This document shows, in pieces, positions 21,748 through 35,231 of a stretch of DNA of 64,000 nt. The notes beneath the pieces were generated by a model. The model saw nothing but the letters and a program-made list of their open reading frames with translations, was not told the origin of the DNA and did no database searches. The position numbers and the translations under genes were made by a program. This DNA comes from Antilocapra americana (lineage: Eukaryota > Chordata > Mammalia > Artiodactyla > Antilocapridae), in the NCBI GenBank assembly GCA_007570785.1, contig ML661885.1, positions 16,117,458 through 16,181,457 on the forward strand. Direction: 5' to 3'. Numbering within the stretch: the first letter of the stretch is position 1; each line of letters opens with the position of its first letter.

Positions 21748-24700
21748 GTTGTTGCTGTTATTCAGTCACTAAATCATGTCTGACTCTTTGCAACCCCATG
21801 GATTGAAGCACTCCAGTTTACTCTGTCATCCATTATCTCCCAGAGATTATTCAAATTCAGGTTCATTGAGTGAGTGATGCTATCTAACCATCTCATCTTT
21901 CATCAACCCTTTATCCTTCTGCTCTCAGTCTTTCTCAGAATCAAGGTCTTTTCCAGTGAGTCTGCTCTTCACATCAGGTGGCCAAAAGATGGGAGCTTCA
22001 GCATCAGTCCTTCCAATGAAAATTCAGGATTGATTTCCTTTAGGATTGACTGGTTTGATCTCCTTTCTGTTCAAGGGAGACAAGCACCACAGCACCACCA
22101 TCAGTTCTTTCATGCTCAGCCTTCTTTATAGTCCAACTCTCACGTACATGACTACAGGAAAAACCATAGCTTTGAGTATATGGACCTTTGTTGGTAAAGT
22201 GATGTCTCTACTTTTTAATATGCTGTCTAAATTTGTCATAGCTTTGCTTCCAAGGAGCAAGTGTCTTTTAACTACATGGTTCCAGTCACCATCCTCAGTG
22301 ATTTTGGAGCCCAAGAAAATAAGATCTGTCACTGCTTCCACTTTTTTCCCGTTTATTTGCCATAAAATGATGGGACCAGATGCTATGATCTTAGTATTTT
22401 TGAATGCTGAGTTTTAAGCCAGCTTTCTTCGCTTCTTGATGCTCTTTAGTTCCTTTTCACTTTCTACCACTAGAGTGGTATCATCTGCATATCTGAGGTT
22501 ATTGATATTTCTCCAGCAGTCTTGATTCCAGCTTGTGATTCATCCAGCCTGGCATTGCACATGATGGTACTTTGCATCTAAGTTAAATAGGGTGACAAAA
22601 TACAACCTTGTTGTCCCTTTCCCAATTTTGAACCAGTCAGTTGTTCCATGTCTGATTCTAACTGTTGCTTTGTGACCCACATGCAGGTTTCTCAGGAGAC
22701 GGGTAAGGTGGTCTGGTATTCCCATATCTTAAAGAATTTCCTCAGTTTGTTGATGTGATTCATACACTCAAAGGCTTTAGCATAGTCAATGAAGCAGAAA
22801 TAGATGTTTTTCTGGAATTGCCTTGCTTTCTCTGTGATCCAACAAATGTTGGCAGTTTGATCTCTGGTTCTTTGCCTTTTTTAAATCCAGCTTGTACTAT
22901 CTGTAAGTTCTTGGTTCATGTACAGCTGAAGCCTAGCTTAAAGGATTTTGAGCATAACCTTGCTTGCGTGTGAAATGAGTGCCCTTCTACGGTAGTTATC
23001 CTGATGCTGGGAAAGATTGAAGGCAGGAAGAGAAGGGGATGACAGAGGATGAGATGGTTGGATGACATCACTGACTCGATGGACATGAATTTGAGCAAGC
23101 TCTGGGAGTTGATAATAGACAGAGAAGCCTGGTGTGCTTCAGTCCATAGGGATGCAAAGAGTTGGACATGACTGACTGACTGTATGGTAGTTGAAACACT
23201 CTTTGGCATTGCCCTTCTTTTGGATTAGAATGAAAACTGACCTTTTCCAGTCCTATGGCTACTGCTAGTTTACCAAATATGCTGGCGTATTGAATGCAGC
23301 ACTTTGATAGCATCATCTTTTAGGGTTTTAAATAGCTCAGCTGGAATTCTATCACTTCTGCTAACTCTGTAGTAGTGTTTCCTAAGGCCCACTTGACTTC
23401 ACACTCCAGGATGTCTGGCTCTAGGTGAGGGACCAGACCATCGTGGTTATCTTGGTCATTAAGACCTTTTTTGTATACTACTTCTGTGTATTCTTGCCAC
23501 CTCTTCTAAATCTCCTGCTTCTGTTAGGTCCTACTGTTCCTGTCTTTTATCATGCCTGTCTTGGAATGAAGTATTCCCTTGATAACTCCAGTTTTCTTGG
23601 AGAGATTGCTAGTCTTTCCCATTCTATTGTTTCCCTCTGTTTCTTTGCATTGTTCATTTAAGAAGGCCTTACCTCTCCTTGCTGTTCTCTGGAACTCTGT
23701 ATTCAGTTGAGCATATCTTCTCCTTTCTCTCTCACCTTCCATTTCCCCTCTTTCCCCAGTTGTTTGTAAAGCCTCCTCAGACAGCCTTTTTGCCTTCTTG
23801 CATTTTTTTTCCTTGGGAGTGGTTTGGTCACTGCCTCCTGTAAAGTGTTACGAAATTCTGTCCATAGTTTTTCAGGCACTCTGTCTACCAGATCTAATCC
23901 CTTGAATCTATTCATCATCCTTACCATATAATCATAAAGGATTTGATTTAGGTCATACCTGAATGGCCTAGTGGTTTTTTCTACTTTCTTCAATTTAAAC
24001 CTGAATTTTTGCAATAAGAGGCTGATGATCTGAGCCACAGTCAACTCCAGGTCTTGTTTTGCTGTCTGTGTAGAGCGTCTCCATCTTTGGCTGCAGGAAA
24101 TATAATCAGTCTGATTTCAGTATGTCCATGTGTAGAGTGGTCTCTTGTTAAAAAAGGGTGTTTGCTATGACCAACGTGTTCTCTTGACAAAACTGTTAAC
24201 CCTTGCCCTGGTTCACCTTGTACTCCAAGGCCAGACTTTCCTGTTACTCCAGGTGTCTCTTGACCTCCTACTTTTGCATTCCAGTCCCCTATGATGAAAA
24301 GAATGTCTTTTAGTTCTAGGTGGTCTTCTAGGTCTTCATAGAACTGTTCAATTTCTTCGGTATCAGTGACTGGGGCAGAGACTTGGATTACTGTGATATT
24401 AAATGTTTTACCTTGGAAATGAACTGAGATCATTCTGTCCTATTTAAGATTGTATACAAGTACTGCATTTCAGACTCTTTTGTTGACTATGATGGCTACT
24501 CCATTTCCTCTAAAGGATTCTGCCCACAGTAGTAGATATGTTGGTCATCTGAATTAAATCTGCCCATTCCCATCCATCTTAGTTCACTGATCCCTAAGAT
24601 AGGGATGTTCCCTCTTGCCATCTCCTCCTTGACCACGTCCAGTTTGCCTTGACTCATGGACCTAACATTCCAGGTTCCTATGCAATATTGTTCTTGATAG

Positions 24701-24870
24701 CACTGGACTTTACTTTCACCACCAGACACATCCACAGCTGAGTGTCATTTCCACTTTGGCTTAGCATTCTTACTGGAGCTATTAGTATTTGCCCTCTGCT
24801 CTTTCCCAGTAGCATATTGGACACCTTCCAACCTTTTGGGCTCTTTTCTGGTATCCTATCTTTTTCCCTT
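21748..24870 (-). mobile_element. Near-full-length BovB (RTE) LINE, degenerate
   Basis: About 3.1 kb, close to the length of a complete BovB. On the minus strand the order is the endonuclease start (YCIGTWNVRSMSQGKLD and ISELRWMGMGRFNSDD at 24496-24735), the rest of the endonuclease (FIIGDWNAKVGGQ, 24041-24433), a linker (23703-24044), the reverse transcriptase with YADD codons at 22480-22491, and the C-terminal part (KITEDGDWNHVVKRHLLLGS, 22126-22341). Many frame breaks separate these parts, so it cannot encode a working protein. An oppositely oriented BovB tail is nested at 22998-23182. Confidence 0.93.
22988..23192 (+). mobile_element. BovB 3'-tail fragment nested in an antisense BovB
   Basis: A plus-strand BovB 3' end (GATGCTGGGAAAGATTGAAG through CAAAGAGTTGGACATGACTG, ending in ACTGACTG repeats) interrupts the minus-strand element. 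TACGGTAGTT (22988-22997) and TATGGTAGTT (23183-23192) form a target-site duplication with one mismatch. The host element resumes in register afterwards. Confidence 0.88.
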
Positions 24871-27800
24871 CTCATCCTCCCTCCCAAGATTGTGAGTTAG
24901 TGGATGCAAATTCCTTGGCATTTACTTTCAACCACTTGTTTGAGACACATTTCTCAAACTAAACTCCTACACTTTTCTTGCATTCCTTTCTGGTTTCCTC
25001 GCTGCCTTAAGGTCAGCCTAGGTGGCTGATGGCAGAGCAGACCACTGGAGAATAGTCTGAGGAGCCATCTCTGAGGGACTTGGAGTCAGTTATTGCCTCA
25101 TTCAGGGCTTTGGTCCAAATATGGGTAGGACACATACAAATGACTTTGTGTCTAAAATTCTAAGTTCCAAAGTAGTGAGCATGTGTTCCATTCGTGACTG
25201 TTCATCATCTTTTGGGTGGCCTTTCTATATTTAGAGACACCTCTCTTATAATGAATGTTTACCTCCTCGATTAGAAATAGATAGAAATTTCAAGTCTTTT
25301 TGCCATGTGGATGCAAAGATGAAGCCAGACTCTGCGGTCAGACGCACCTGGGCGAGTCTACAATTCACCTGTGAAGGATGTAAGATAACACGGTGGGAAC
25401 GGAGCCTCCATCTGTGGTGACACTGGCGGCCATGGCAGAATTTCTGCCACTGCTTAGCACGGTGCTGGTCTCCTCAACCGGCCAGCTCTGCGGTGTGAAA
25501 TGGGACTTCATTTTTAAAGGAAAGCCTTGCACTGGTTCTCCAGACCTCCTAACAATTTATGTGCTACCCAGTATCTCTGAAGTACATTTCTTTTCTAATT
25601 AGTCAGTCAGGGTTTTCCGCTGCTGCTTATAGCTAAGAACTGCTCTTGACAGATAAATAATCTGGTGTGTTTGTATTCCCTGGCCTGACTCATCTTTAAA
25701 GAACACCCCTACTTTCTCATATAAATTAAGGGAGACCTGAGGTGGAATCGATTCACCCGCTCAATCAGCAAGTATTATTAGATGCCTTCAGTGTGTAAGG
25801 TACTGTATTAGGCACTGAGTGTTCAACGGAGAAGACTCTTCCTAGTCTTGAGGGACTTGAAATCTTGTATTACAGATAAACATTAGCATATAAACCAAAT
25901 GTGCTGTGACAGGACTGAACCAGATGTGACCTGTGAATGTGATATGATTGATAAAATGCTAGAATTTTTTCAGCCATTTGGGGGCAGTTGAGGATGAAAC
26001 AGCTGGGAATCACTTATAGGAAAAGAATCTAATACATGAAAAGAACTTTCTTTAGAGTAGGAAGGGAAGGAAGGAAAGGTCACACGATTGACCACCTTGC
26101 TTCTTTTTTCTTCTGCCTTGTTTTTGGGGCTGGTATGGATGCTTGGCTGGGTCTTATTTCAAACTTGTGGGACATTTGGGATTGGGGAGGTGAAGAAAGT
26201 TGAAGAGTAATTGGAACTTACTTGATGTTATTCTTGGTGGTGGTGGTTTGACTGAAGGATAAAAGAAGTACAGAAAGCATAGATTTAGGTTCCACTGTTG
26301 TTATCAGTTGCCTATGACGTATCTGATATTCTTCTGGAGGTTTTCCATGTTATCTCAATTGTTTTTCTCCCTCCATACCCGTGTATATGTAGATGTCTTT
26401 AAATTGAAAGTGGAAGAGAAGCTACATAAACCAGGAAGAAGGGAAAAGGAAATTTTTGGATTCACGTAACTGAAAAATTTGGAGGTAACTTCATGGAGAA
26501 AACTGGACCTAGATGTTCAAATAATGTCATCTGTCTGTCTCCAAACAGTGTTTCTCTTGTTGACTTCATTTTCTGATTGATTGTGCCTTCCCTGATAGAG
26601 GTTGAGAGCACCCAAGGTCACATCCCACCTGATTAGTCACATCAGTGGAGGAAGAACTTCCGTTTTCTGAGAGTGGCAGCAAAAGTGCCAGGTTTCAGCC
26701 TGAATCACTCAGGATGGTTTTGGCCACAAGTGACAGAAAACTGGGCCAAAGGGGCTTACTTTCTCACACAGCAGAAAGCCCAGAGATAAGGCAGTTCCAA
26801 AATGAGTTGATATAAGGGATCAATCATGTGAAGGCACTTGGTCAGCTTTTCTGTGGGCCGCCTCCTTGTAATCTCAGATGGTTGGAGCATCTCCTGATAC
26901 CACATCTTCATATGACAATGTCCAAAGGTAGCAAAGAGTAAATCCCTGCTTGTGTCTTTTGAGAATGCAGAAGAACTCTGCAGAGTTCCTCTCCTAGGTC
27001 TCATGGGTCAGTTACCTTGCACACTCATGCTTTACCAATCCTTTTCAAGGGGCATACAATTACTTGGTAGCTTTAGGCTTATTGACATTTATCTTCTAGG
27101 GCTAGATATGAACCCTTGGATATTGCTAAGGTCACCCAATAATTGAAAGTCAGAATTTAATTTGCAAGGAAGAAGAGGTGGGCTGTTTCAGTCCTTGGCA
27201 GTATCTGCCTGTGTCTCACTGGGTCAATTCAGGTTATATATCCATTCCTGAACTGATCACAGTGGCCATCCCTAGTCACATGCCCACCTGTGATGCTATG
27301 GAGGTAGTGGCCTTGATGTTTGTAGGGGTATTTTTTCAGTATGCTCAGCTCAGAGGAACTGAATGGAAGAAGTTGGGTCTCTATTATTCAAACTGACTCC
27401 TAAGCTAACTGGTCTACCCAGAGGAGCAGGAAAACCCTTGTTAGATTCTTGACTCAACTGATAATTAAGAAAAAAGGAATTCCTGTTCCTGTTATTCATC
27501 TGTGATCCAAGATTTGGGATTAGCTCATGAATATTTCAGAGTCACCATAGCAAGTGACCCCCATGGTCAAGATAAAGGAAAGCATGTGTTAAACAGGGTC
27601 TCTTAGACAGAAGGCATGTTATAAGCTGCTCAACAGTACTGCTGCTCAATTGTTATTATGGACCATCTGTAGAATGTGGACATGTTCGTTAGGCAGAGTA
27701 ATTTATTGTAATGATACTTGGCATTGTGAAATTTCACTGTTACTGTGCTTCTTCACCTTGCTATATCTTTGGGAAATTCTCCATTTTAAGATTTCTTTAT

Positions 27801-28029
27801 ATAAACATAGATGATCAAAAGGCTTTACTGAAGAGATGATAATTTTGTGTTGGGCACAGACGTGGATACTCATGGGATGAATCCCCTAGACTACATTTGA
27901 ATTGAGTGGTTAAATGTTTCCATCATGACATTCTTCTCTTCAAAATGTGTAACAGCCTCGTGTTCTCTATTGTGATGAGACTTAATTCTTCTTCCTGATT
28001 TTTGGACCCCTGGTAACCTGCTCTTCCCT
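24871..28029. other. Intergenic sequence with old repeat relics
   Basis: No gene is recognised. About 25765-25900 (cagcaagtattattagatgc, GTACTGTATTAGGCACTGAG) looks like an old mammalian-wide repeat. About 26698-27010 (GGATGGTTTTGGCCACAAG, CATATGACAATGTCCAAAGG) matches the texture of an ancient dispersed repeat whose family I cannot name. The rest shows nothing. Confidence 0.4.
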
Positions 28030-28721
28030 AGGTTTTTCGTCATCATGCTCATACTCTTTAACCTAACTTCTGCCTAAGTTTCCTTTTGCGCTTTCTGAGT
28101 TGGTGTGTGCATGTTCTGACCACCGAAGTGTCCTTCCTCTGCTTTTCCAAATTATTCCCATTCCTCATGGCCAAGTTTCCTTTCTCCTACTCTGCTAGCT
28201 GGCATGGTTCTCTCTACTCTTCGAACCCTGATTATCCCACTTAAGGAATTTAACTTAAATGTTCCACATTTCTTTGTTCACTAATTATTTCCATGTATAC
28301 ATCCTCTCTTGTCTCCTTAGTTACAGCTTTTGGAGATATAACAGGTAACTCTGGCTCAACTATTTTTCTGTACTCCCAGTTGGCTACTAGAGAGTTGAAC
28401 TTGGATGTCTCAAAGTCATCTTTTAACGTTAACGAGACCGAAGCAGCACCTGTTACCTGCCCCTCCTTCCTGCTCCAACTCGCTCCCGTTGTTGTAATCA
28501 GTTTCTGTAAAAAGCTTCTATGCAGTTACCTAAGCCACTCTTGATTCTGCCCTTCCTTTTAGGAACTCATTACTCAGCCCGAGTTCTCTCAGTTCTGTTC
28601 CCAAACATGTCTTGGCATCCTTTTCTCCATCCCTGACACCACTAGCTTGGTTCACACCTTTGTGATCATTCACTGGGACCATTATTCTTCCAACAGATCT
28701 CCCTGGCTCCAGGCTCAATGC
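28030..28721. other. T/C-rich intergenic sequence, possible L2-type relic
   Basis: The pyrimidine-rich style resembles an old L2 LINE. Similar style resumes at 29563-29754 and 31651-32065, which suggests one old element broken by the L1 and by the CBX1 copy. This is a weak assignment. Confidence 0.3.
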
Positions 28722-29562
28722 TTTATTTATTTATTTATTTTGAAATATAGTGGATTTACAATGTTGTGTTAGTTTCTGGTATACAGTAAAGTGATTCATA
28801 TCTATATACATATATATATGTTTTCACATTCTTTTCCATTATAGTTTATGACAAGATACAGTAGGACCTTGTTGTTTCTGTTTTTTATATGCAATAGTGT
28901 GTATCTGTTTATCCCGAACTCCCAGTTTATCCTTCCCCCTTCCCTTTTCCCCTTTGTAACCATAAATTTCTTTTCTATGTCTGTGAGTCTATTTCTGTTT
29001 TGTGAATAAGTTCATTAGTATCTATTTTTTTTCAGATTTCACATATAAGTGATATCATATGGTATTTGATTTTCTCTTTGTTACTTCATTCAGTATGATA
29101 ATTTCTAGTTTCAGCCCTGTTGCTGGAAATGGCAATTTTTCCTTATTTTTATGGCTGAGTAATATTCCATTGTATATAAGTACCTCATCTTTATCCATTC
29201 ATCTGTTGATGGACATTTGGGTTGCTTCCATTGTCTGTTGTGAATAATGCTGCTATGAGCATTGTGATGCATGTAACTCCAGATATATGCTGAGGGCTGG
29301 GATTGCTGGATCATATGGCAATTCTATTTTGAGGTTTTTAAAGAAGCTTCATGCTGTTTTTCCATAGTGACTGTATCAATTTACATTCCCATCAACAGTA
29401 TAGGAGTTCTCCCTTTTCTCCATATTCTCTCCAGCACTTATTATTTGTAGACGTTTTGGTGATGGCCATTCTAACTGGTGTGACATCATTGTACTTTTGA
29501 TGTGCATTTTGCTAATTGGGTGATATTGAGCATCTTTTCATACACCTGTTGGCCATCTATAT
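28722..29562 (-). mobile_element. L1, 5'-truncated
   Basis: TTTATTTATTTATTTATTTT tail region, then the antisense L1 3' UTR (GTGGATTTACAATGTTGTG). The antisense ORF2 C-terminus follows; its minus-strand translation includes WKQPKCPSTDEWIKMRYLYT. The coding part has stops and the 5' end is lost in the middle of ORF2. Confidence 0.9.
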
Positions 29563-29754
29563 CAGACTCACCTCTTTAAGCCCATCATGTTTATAGTTGC
29601 CTACAGAGTATGATGTTTACAGTTACCATCCTACTTAAAAACTCTTTGGTCATTTCCACTGCCAGAAAAAAATTCAGACCTCTTGACATAGCTCACAATC
29701 ATTAATAATCCATTCCCTGCCTAGCTTTCCAGTTTTGCGTTCTGTACTATATTT

Positions 29755-31083
29755 CTTATAAATCTATATAGTTTTATTAAGACAAAAAATGACAGTGTTG
29801 ATATGGAGTTTACATTTAAACAAAAGTTTTCACAGAAACCTAACACATGCCTAAAAATTACAATGGAGCTCTAGATGCAGGTCTAGACCATGTCAAGAAC
29901 TGATGGATCTCATGATTCAAGACAGCGTTTTGTATTTTAGTTAATTCTTAGGATTAAAAAATTTGTTTTGTTTTAAAGTGAACCACTGCCCTAGTATGAA
30001 AACTAAATCTTCTCCTGAGACCAGGGCTTTTGAAATCATTCAGCTCTTGAACTTGTGCTGTCAGTGACTGAACCCTGCCACCAAGGATTTCAAAGTTCAA
30101 AAAGCAGAGGCTCCAAGAGTTTTCCACCCTACCAGCACCAGCCCTTGTCTTTCCCTACTCGCCTACCTCCTCTACCACTCTCTGCCCTTCCCTAAATACT
30201 TCACCCGTGGCTTGGATGGAGAAGCTGATATTTGTAACTTCATAATAGTAAAAGAAGGGGTGGTTCTTGTCAATTTCACGAAGTAGCACCTCTAAGACAG
30301 AATGATCTGCCTGTGAATACACTCCAATACAACTTTTCCTCCTCAACCATGTTCCATCCCCCAAATGACAGCTTTGGTAGCTTCTTAGTCTTTTGTTGGT
30401 AACAGTATTTAGCTCAAGCAGGGAATAACTTGGCTTCTAAGTTTCAGGCATTCACAACTTTTAAATAGTCTCTCACAGTCTGCACTTAGGTTGCCAATGA
30501 CATTTTTTGAAAGGATACAATATTTTGGACACAGAACCCAATCATTATTAGTTGTTCTTTCCTTTGTTTCACCGTTTCTCCAAATTTTAACAAAAATGAT
30601 CCTAACCCATTTCCCTTCTTTCCCACCCCATCCCACCCACCCCAAATAATACACCAGTAATAACCCCAAACTACACACATGCTACACTGTAAAAATGCAG
30701 AGTTAACACTACTGGGAAGAAGGCTGTGTGGGTTGTGGAGATGTTCTTTGAAGATCTACAGTATCTCTTGCTCTCGTACGTCCCATTCTGTGTTTGTCCT
30801 TCATAGAAGGCCCTTTGCTTTTTTTTTTTTTTCTTTTTAGCAAAGTTCAGAATGGGTTGCCTTGAAACACTGACCCTCCTTTCCCTCCATCAGGATGGGT
30901 GTGCAAACTATATAGTGTGGAACAGCTTTAAAGCACTTGGGCTTCTGTACGGCACAGAAACTATACTGGCCCTTTAAAGGACATCTTCTCAAGCCACCTT
31001 TATGGTGTCAAAACGAGTAGAACTCCTCCTTTCCCCACTTGAAACCCACAGTCAGATGTGACAGGGCCTGATAGTCAAGAAAG
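29755..31083 (-). other. Probable 3' UTR of the CBX1 processed pseudogene
   Basis: Non-coding sequence directly downstream (minus strand) of the CBX1 stop codon. A minus-strand AATAAA lies at 29773-29778, near the proposed end. The length is in line with a long CBX1 3' UTR. No clear A-tail or target-site duplication is visible at 29755, so the boundary is uncertain. The T-run at 30819-30832 would be an internal A-tract, or alternatively the true tail. Confidence 0.5.
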
Positions 31084-31606
<523 letters not shown>

Positions 31607-31650
31607 AGTGCCCGCCAGCTTTCTGGTATAAAGGATGATGCTGCTTGGGT

Positions 31651-32578
31651 CTTGCAGTCATAAACCCTCCCTATTCTGGTTCAAGCATCCAGGCTGTCTT
31701 GTCTATTCTCTTCCCAACTTACCATGTTTCCTCTCCAGCCCAGTCCCCAAGCCATCCACCCAACCCATGTAGCATTGTCTTGGTCTACTCAGGCCGAAGA
31801 GCGACCCGCAAATGCCCCATGTTCTGTACTTTTTCTGATGATGAGTCCTTTGCTCCAGCCAAATTGAGCTTCTGCTGGTCACATGAACACCTGTGCACCT
31901 TCAGGTCAGCAGACATGGACTCAGGATCTGGAGTCACCAGGTGCTGTGCCAAATTCCTTGCAGTACCAGTTATGTGTTTTTGTGTTTCTTTCCTTCACTG
32001 GACTGTGAGATTTTTGTCTCTTAATAACCTGTTACAAAGTAGCAACTCAATAAATGATAGATGAGTATATGATGCAGCATCATGATCTCATTCATAATTT
32101 AAGTCTTTCGTTGATGAAACAATATTAGGCCCAGTATAGGCATTCAATACATCATCTTCATTTGATGGATTGTTTGCCAGTGCTCAAGTCATGTAGTATG
32201 AAATGCCTTCTAATTTAACCTTATGATCCATCTAAATTTTTTATTTTTATTAAATGCATTATTGACTGAGTTTTTAGAACTGGTACTGAATTTGCATACC
32301 CTCTGGTTCCTTTATGGATAGAATTCTGGATATTTCAGAAAGTTGTTTGCTGATGTGCTCTGGGTATGATGGGGAATCCCCTTAGGTTGAGCCTATACTA
32401 GATCATATGTTGTACATACTCCTTTTTTCAAAGGAATGGAAGATACATGAATTAGAACATAATTTAGATATGGAAACCTACTCTGAACTCTGTTGGATTA
32501 ATCATTACTATATTTTAAACTCCATATTTTGGGTGGAGGTAGGATATAAACGTGTGAAGTGTAACTATATAAATACAT
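31651..32578. other. Intergenic sequence, possible L2-type relic at its start
   Basis: 31651-32065 ends with CAACTCAATAAATGATAGATG, the style of an old LINE 3' end. The remainder shows nothing. Confidence 0.35.
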
Positions 32579-32785
32579 GTTGGTCTCTCAGTCGTGTCTG
32601 ACTCTTTGTGACCCCATGGACTGCTGTAGCCTGCCAGGTTCCTGTGTCTGTGGAATTATCCAGGCAAGAATACCTGGGGCGGGTAGCCATTCCCTTTTCA
32701 AGGGGATCTTCTCAACCCAGGGATTGAACCCTGTCTCCTGCATTGCAGGCAGATTCTTAACCATCTGAGCCACCAGGGAATCCCC
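32579..32785 (-). mobile_element. Bov-tA SINE
   Basis: GTCTGACTCTTTGTGACCCC, ATCCAGGCAAGAATACC, CCCAGGGATTGAACCCTG (antisense B-box) and TGAGCCACCAGGGAATCCCC. Confidence 0.92.
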
Positions 32786-33956
32786 TTGTCAGGCAAAGTC
32801 AATAAAACGTTTCCAGGTAAACTCTAAGTGGGGAGTTCTATTTTTCTAGAGATGAATAATGAGATTACATCCCTCTAGAAACAAAGCTGTCACACTGATG
32901 GCAAGGATAGAGAGCTTGCTTTACTGGTTTTATCAGCAATTCCTCAAAAGGAAATCTTCTGTATGACTCAGTCTTAACTGTATAAGCCTCTCAAAGCTGT
33001 TAAATCAGGTTGGGCAGCAATTTTAATAATAGAAAATAATCATTAATCTCAATGATTAATAGCATCAGTTGCTCTTCTACTTTGTAATGAAGTGTCTTTC
33101 AGGTAGGACTTGACTCATTCCTTTTCCAAATTCCTCACCTGATGCCGGCAAAATCTATGCGTTTCTATTTGCACTCAAACTGCTGATGTTCTGGTCTTTT
33201 TTCCCCTCCTCTGACTCTTTGTTACCAAATCTCTTCTCCATTGTCACTTTTTGCTTCTGGTCATTTTTGTCTTGGCCTCTTCTGATCTCTAGTGTCATAT
33301 CTTCTATCTGCCACCCCTGCAGCTTGTTTTTCTTTTTCTTCTGTTTCGCTTGTTACTTTAGTTTTTTGATCTTTCTTCTTCCTAACTCTGTTGCCATTGT
33401 GCTCAGCTTTCCAGCTATTTCTAGCCAAGTATACCTCTCCTTCCTTGTTGTTATTACTGTTCAAGGCCCAGTTGCTTCTTAGCTGGAAAGAGCAATACTG
33501 TTCGTAGATTTCTAATGTTTGGGGTCTGGTGTATCGAGAGTCAAGGTACTGGAGCATAACAAATGTGAAGCTCTTCATCCATGGGACAGAAGGTTTGCAT
33601 ATTCCCTCCCCATTCTATTAAGAGTAGAGCCATTTTACTTAGGGAAGAGTTACTGCATTCATGGTCTGGTGAAGGAGACAGAAAATGCACTCACTAATTT
33701 ACCTATCTCTTTTGTACTAGAGTATATGCTCCTTATGGGTGGGAAACTTGCCATATTAACATCTGCTATGTATTATATATATTATGTGTGTATATATATG
33801 TATAAACTGTGTAATATTACACATTATAGACCATGTGCAGTTCAGTAACTATTTAAAACATGCTTCTTGAATGAAGAATGGCTGAATAGTAAGACATATG
33901 GCAGAGGTATCAGGGCAGTGATTCTTATTAGAATCATTTAAGTCTCATTTAAATCA
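32786..33956. other. Intergenic sequence, nothing recognised
   Basis: No gene is recognised. A short TA-rich low-complexity patch lies near 33770-33805. Confidence 0.45.
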
Positions 33957-34110
33957 CATAGTCTAGTTGTGAAGAGTTCACACTCCTAATGCAGGGGCCC
34001 AGGTTTGATCCTTTGTCAGGGAACTAAGATCCCACATTCTGCATCTAAGAGTTCACATGCTGCAACTAATACCCAGCACGGCCAAATAAATAGATATTAA
34101 AAAAACCCCA
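33957..34110 (+). mobile_element. CHR-type SINE, diverged
   Basis: GAAGAGTTCACACTCC, CCCAGGTTTGATCCTTTG (B-box), AGGGAACTAAGATCCCAC, CATGCTGCAACTAATACCC and GCCAAATAAATAGATA, followed by an A-run. Confidence 0.8.
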
Positions 34111-34454
34111 CACATTAATGCTTGGGTTCCCCAACTAGGCCAACTACTATTCTTAGATGAAATTTCTCCCTACATTTCAGAAATCTGTGCTTCTTAAAGT
34201 TGATGAAATAACTTAATTTGAAGCATTTTTCTTTCTTAGTTGTAGATAAAATACGCTTCAAATAGGCAGTGACAGATTGGATGAAACACAGTAAATCAGA
34301 ATTTCTATAGCCTGTAGCCTAGGCAGAAATATAAAGTGCTCCCAGTGAGTCTGAAACATACTGAGAGTTATAAGGTTCTGTATTAGGAGGCTTATATGAG
34401 GGAGAGGTTAACAAGGGATTACTTTTACAACTACCTTTGAATTCTGAGCACAGC

Positions 34455-34656
34455 ATCTGGTCTGTTGTAAACAACCAGTCCTCATTAGCGGAACCAAATG
34501 AAATTTCTCAGGGCACTGGAGAGACAATCAAAATTACAGTATGTATGTATACTCGCTCTTTCTACATATACACACACACATAAACACCATGTTTGCTCTC
34601 TGTGCATCTGTATCTATATTTGTAGCTATGGGGTGTGTGTGTGTGTATGTACGTGT

Positions 34657-34699
<43 letters not shown>

Positions 34700-34802
34700 G
34701 AGAGAGAGACTGACATCCTGTAATTTCAGTGGCTTCTCCAATGCCCTGAGGAATTCCATTTGGTTCAGCTAATGAGGACTGTTCGTTTACAACAGACCAG
34801 AT
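34455..34802. repeat. Large inverted repeat with microsatellite centre
   Basis: Arms of 89 nt at 34455-34543 and 34714-34802 are reverse complements at 76 of 89 positions (about 85%). They start ATCTGGTCTGTTGTAAAC and end CATTTACAACAGACCAGAT-like on the other side. The 170-nt centre holds CA, GT, CATA and TA runs, part of which (the CA block and the GT block) can also pair. Short frames in it are by-products. It belongs to no repeat family I recognise. Confidence 0.88.
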
Positions 34803-34815
34803 ACTGTCTATACTG

Positions 34816-35054
34816 TAGATGATATGGGGCTTCCCTGGTAGCTCAGATGATAAAGAATCTGCCTGCAAAGCAGGAGATCCAGGTTCAATCCCTGGGTTGG
34901 GAAGATTTCTTGGAGAAGGGAATGGAAACCCACTCCAGTATTCTTGTCTGGAGAATCCCATGGACAGAGGAGCCTGGTGGGCTACAGTCCATGGTGTTGG
35001 AAAGAGTCGGACATGACTGAGTGACTAACACTTTCACACTAACTTAGATGATAT
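34816..35054 (+). mobile_element. Bov-tA SINE with intact A and B boxes
   Basis: The tRNA-like head keeps an A-box (TGGTAGCTCAG, 34836-34846) and a B-box (GGTTCAATCCC, 34882-34892). The Bov-A body and ACTGAGTGACTAACACTTTC end follow. The target-site duplication TAGATGATAT is perfect at 34816-34825 and 35045-35054, which suggests a fairly young insertion. Confidence 0.95.
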
Positions 35055-35231
35055 AGTAACTGTCCTAAAAGACAATCAGGCATTTCCCAGGTGAGTAAGA
35101 AGTCTAAGAGAACCGAGCAAAGGCATACAAGTACAGCCCCTTGAGGTGCATCTGGGTGGGTGACATGGGAGGGGAAGCAAGTCGAGGGTGTGGGTGGAGG
35201 AGGCTGGAAAGAGGGTCATTTTACTCTATGT

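Noticed and set aside
34836..34892. tRNA gene suggested by A and B boxes
   Set aside because: It is the tRNA-derived head of a Bov-tA SINE with its body and target-site duplication, not a folded tRNA. The same applies to the other SINE heads in the window.
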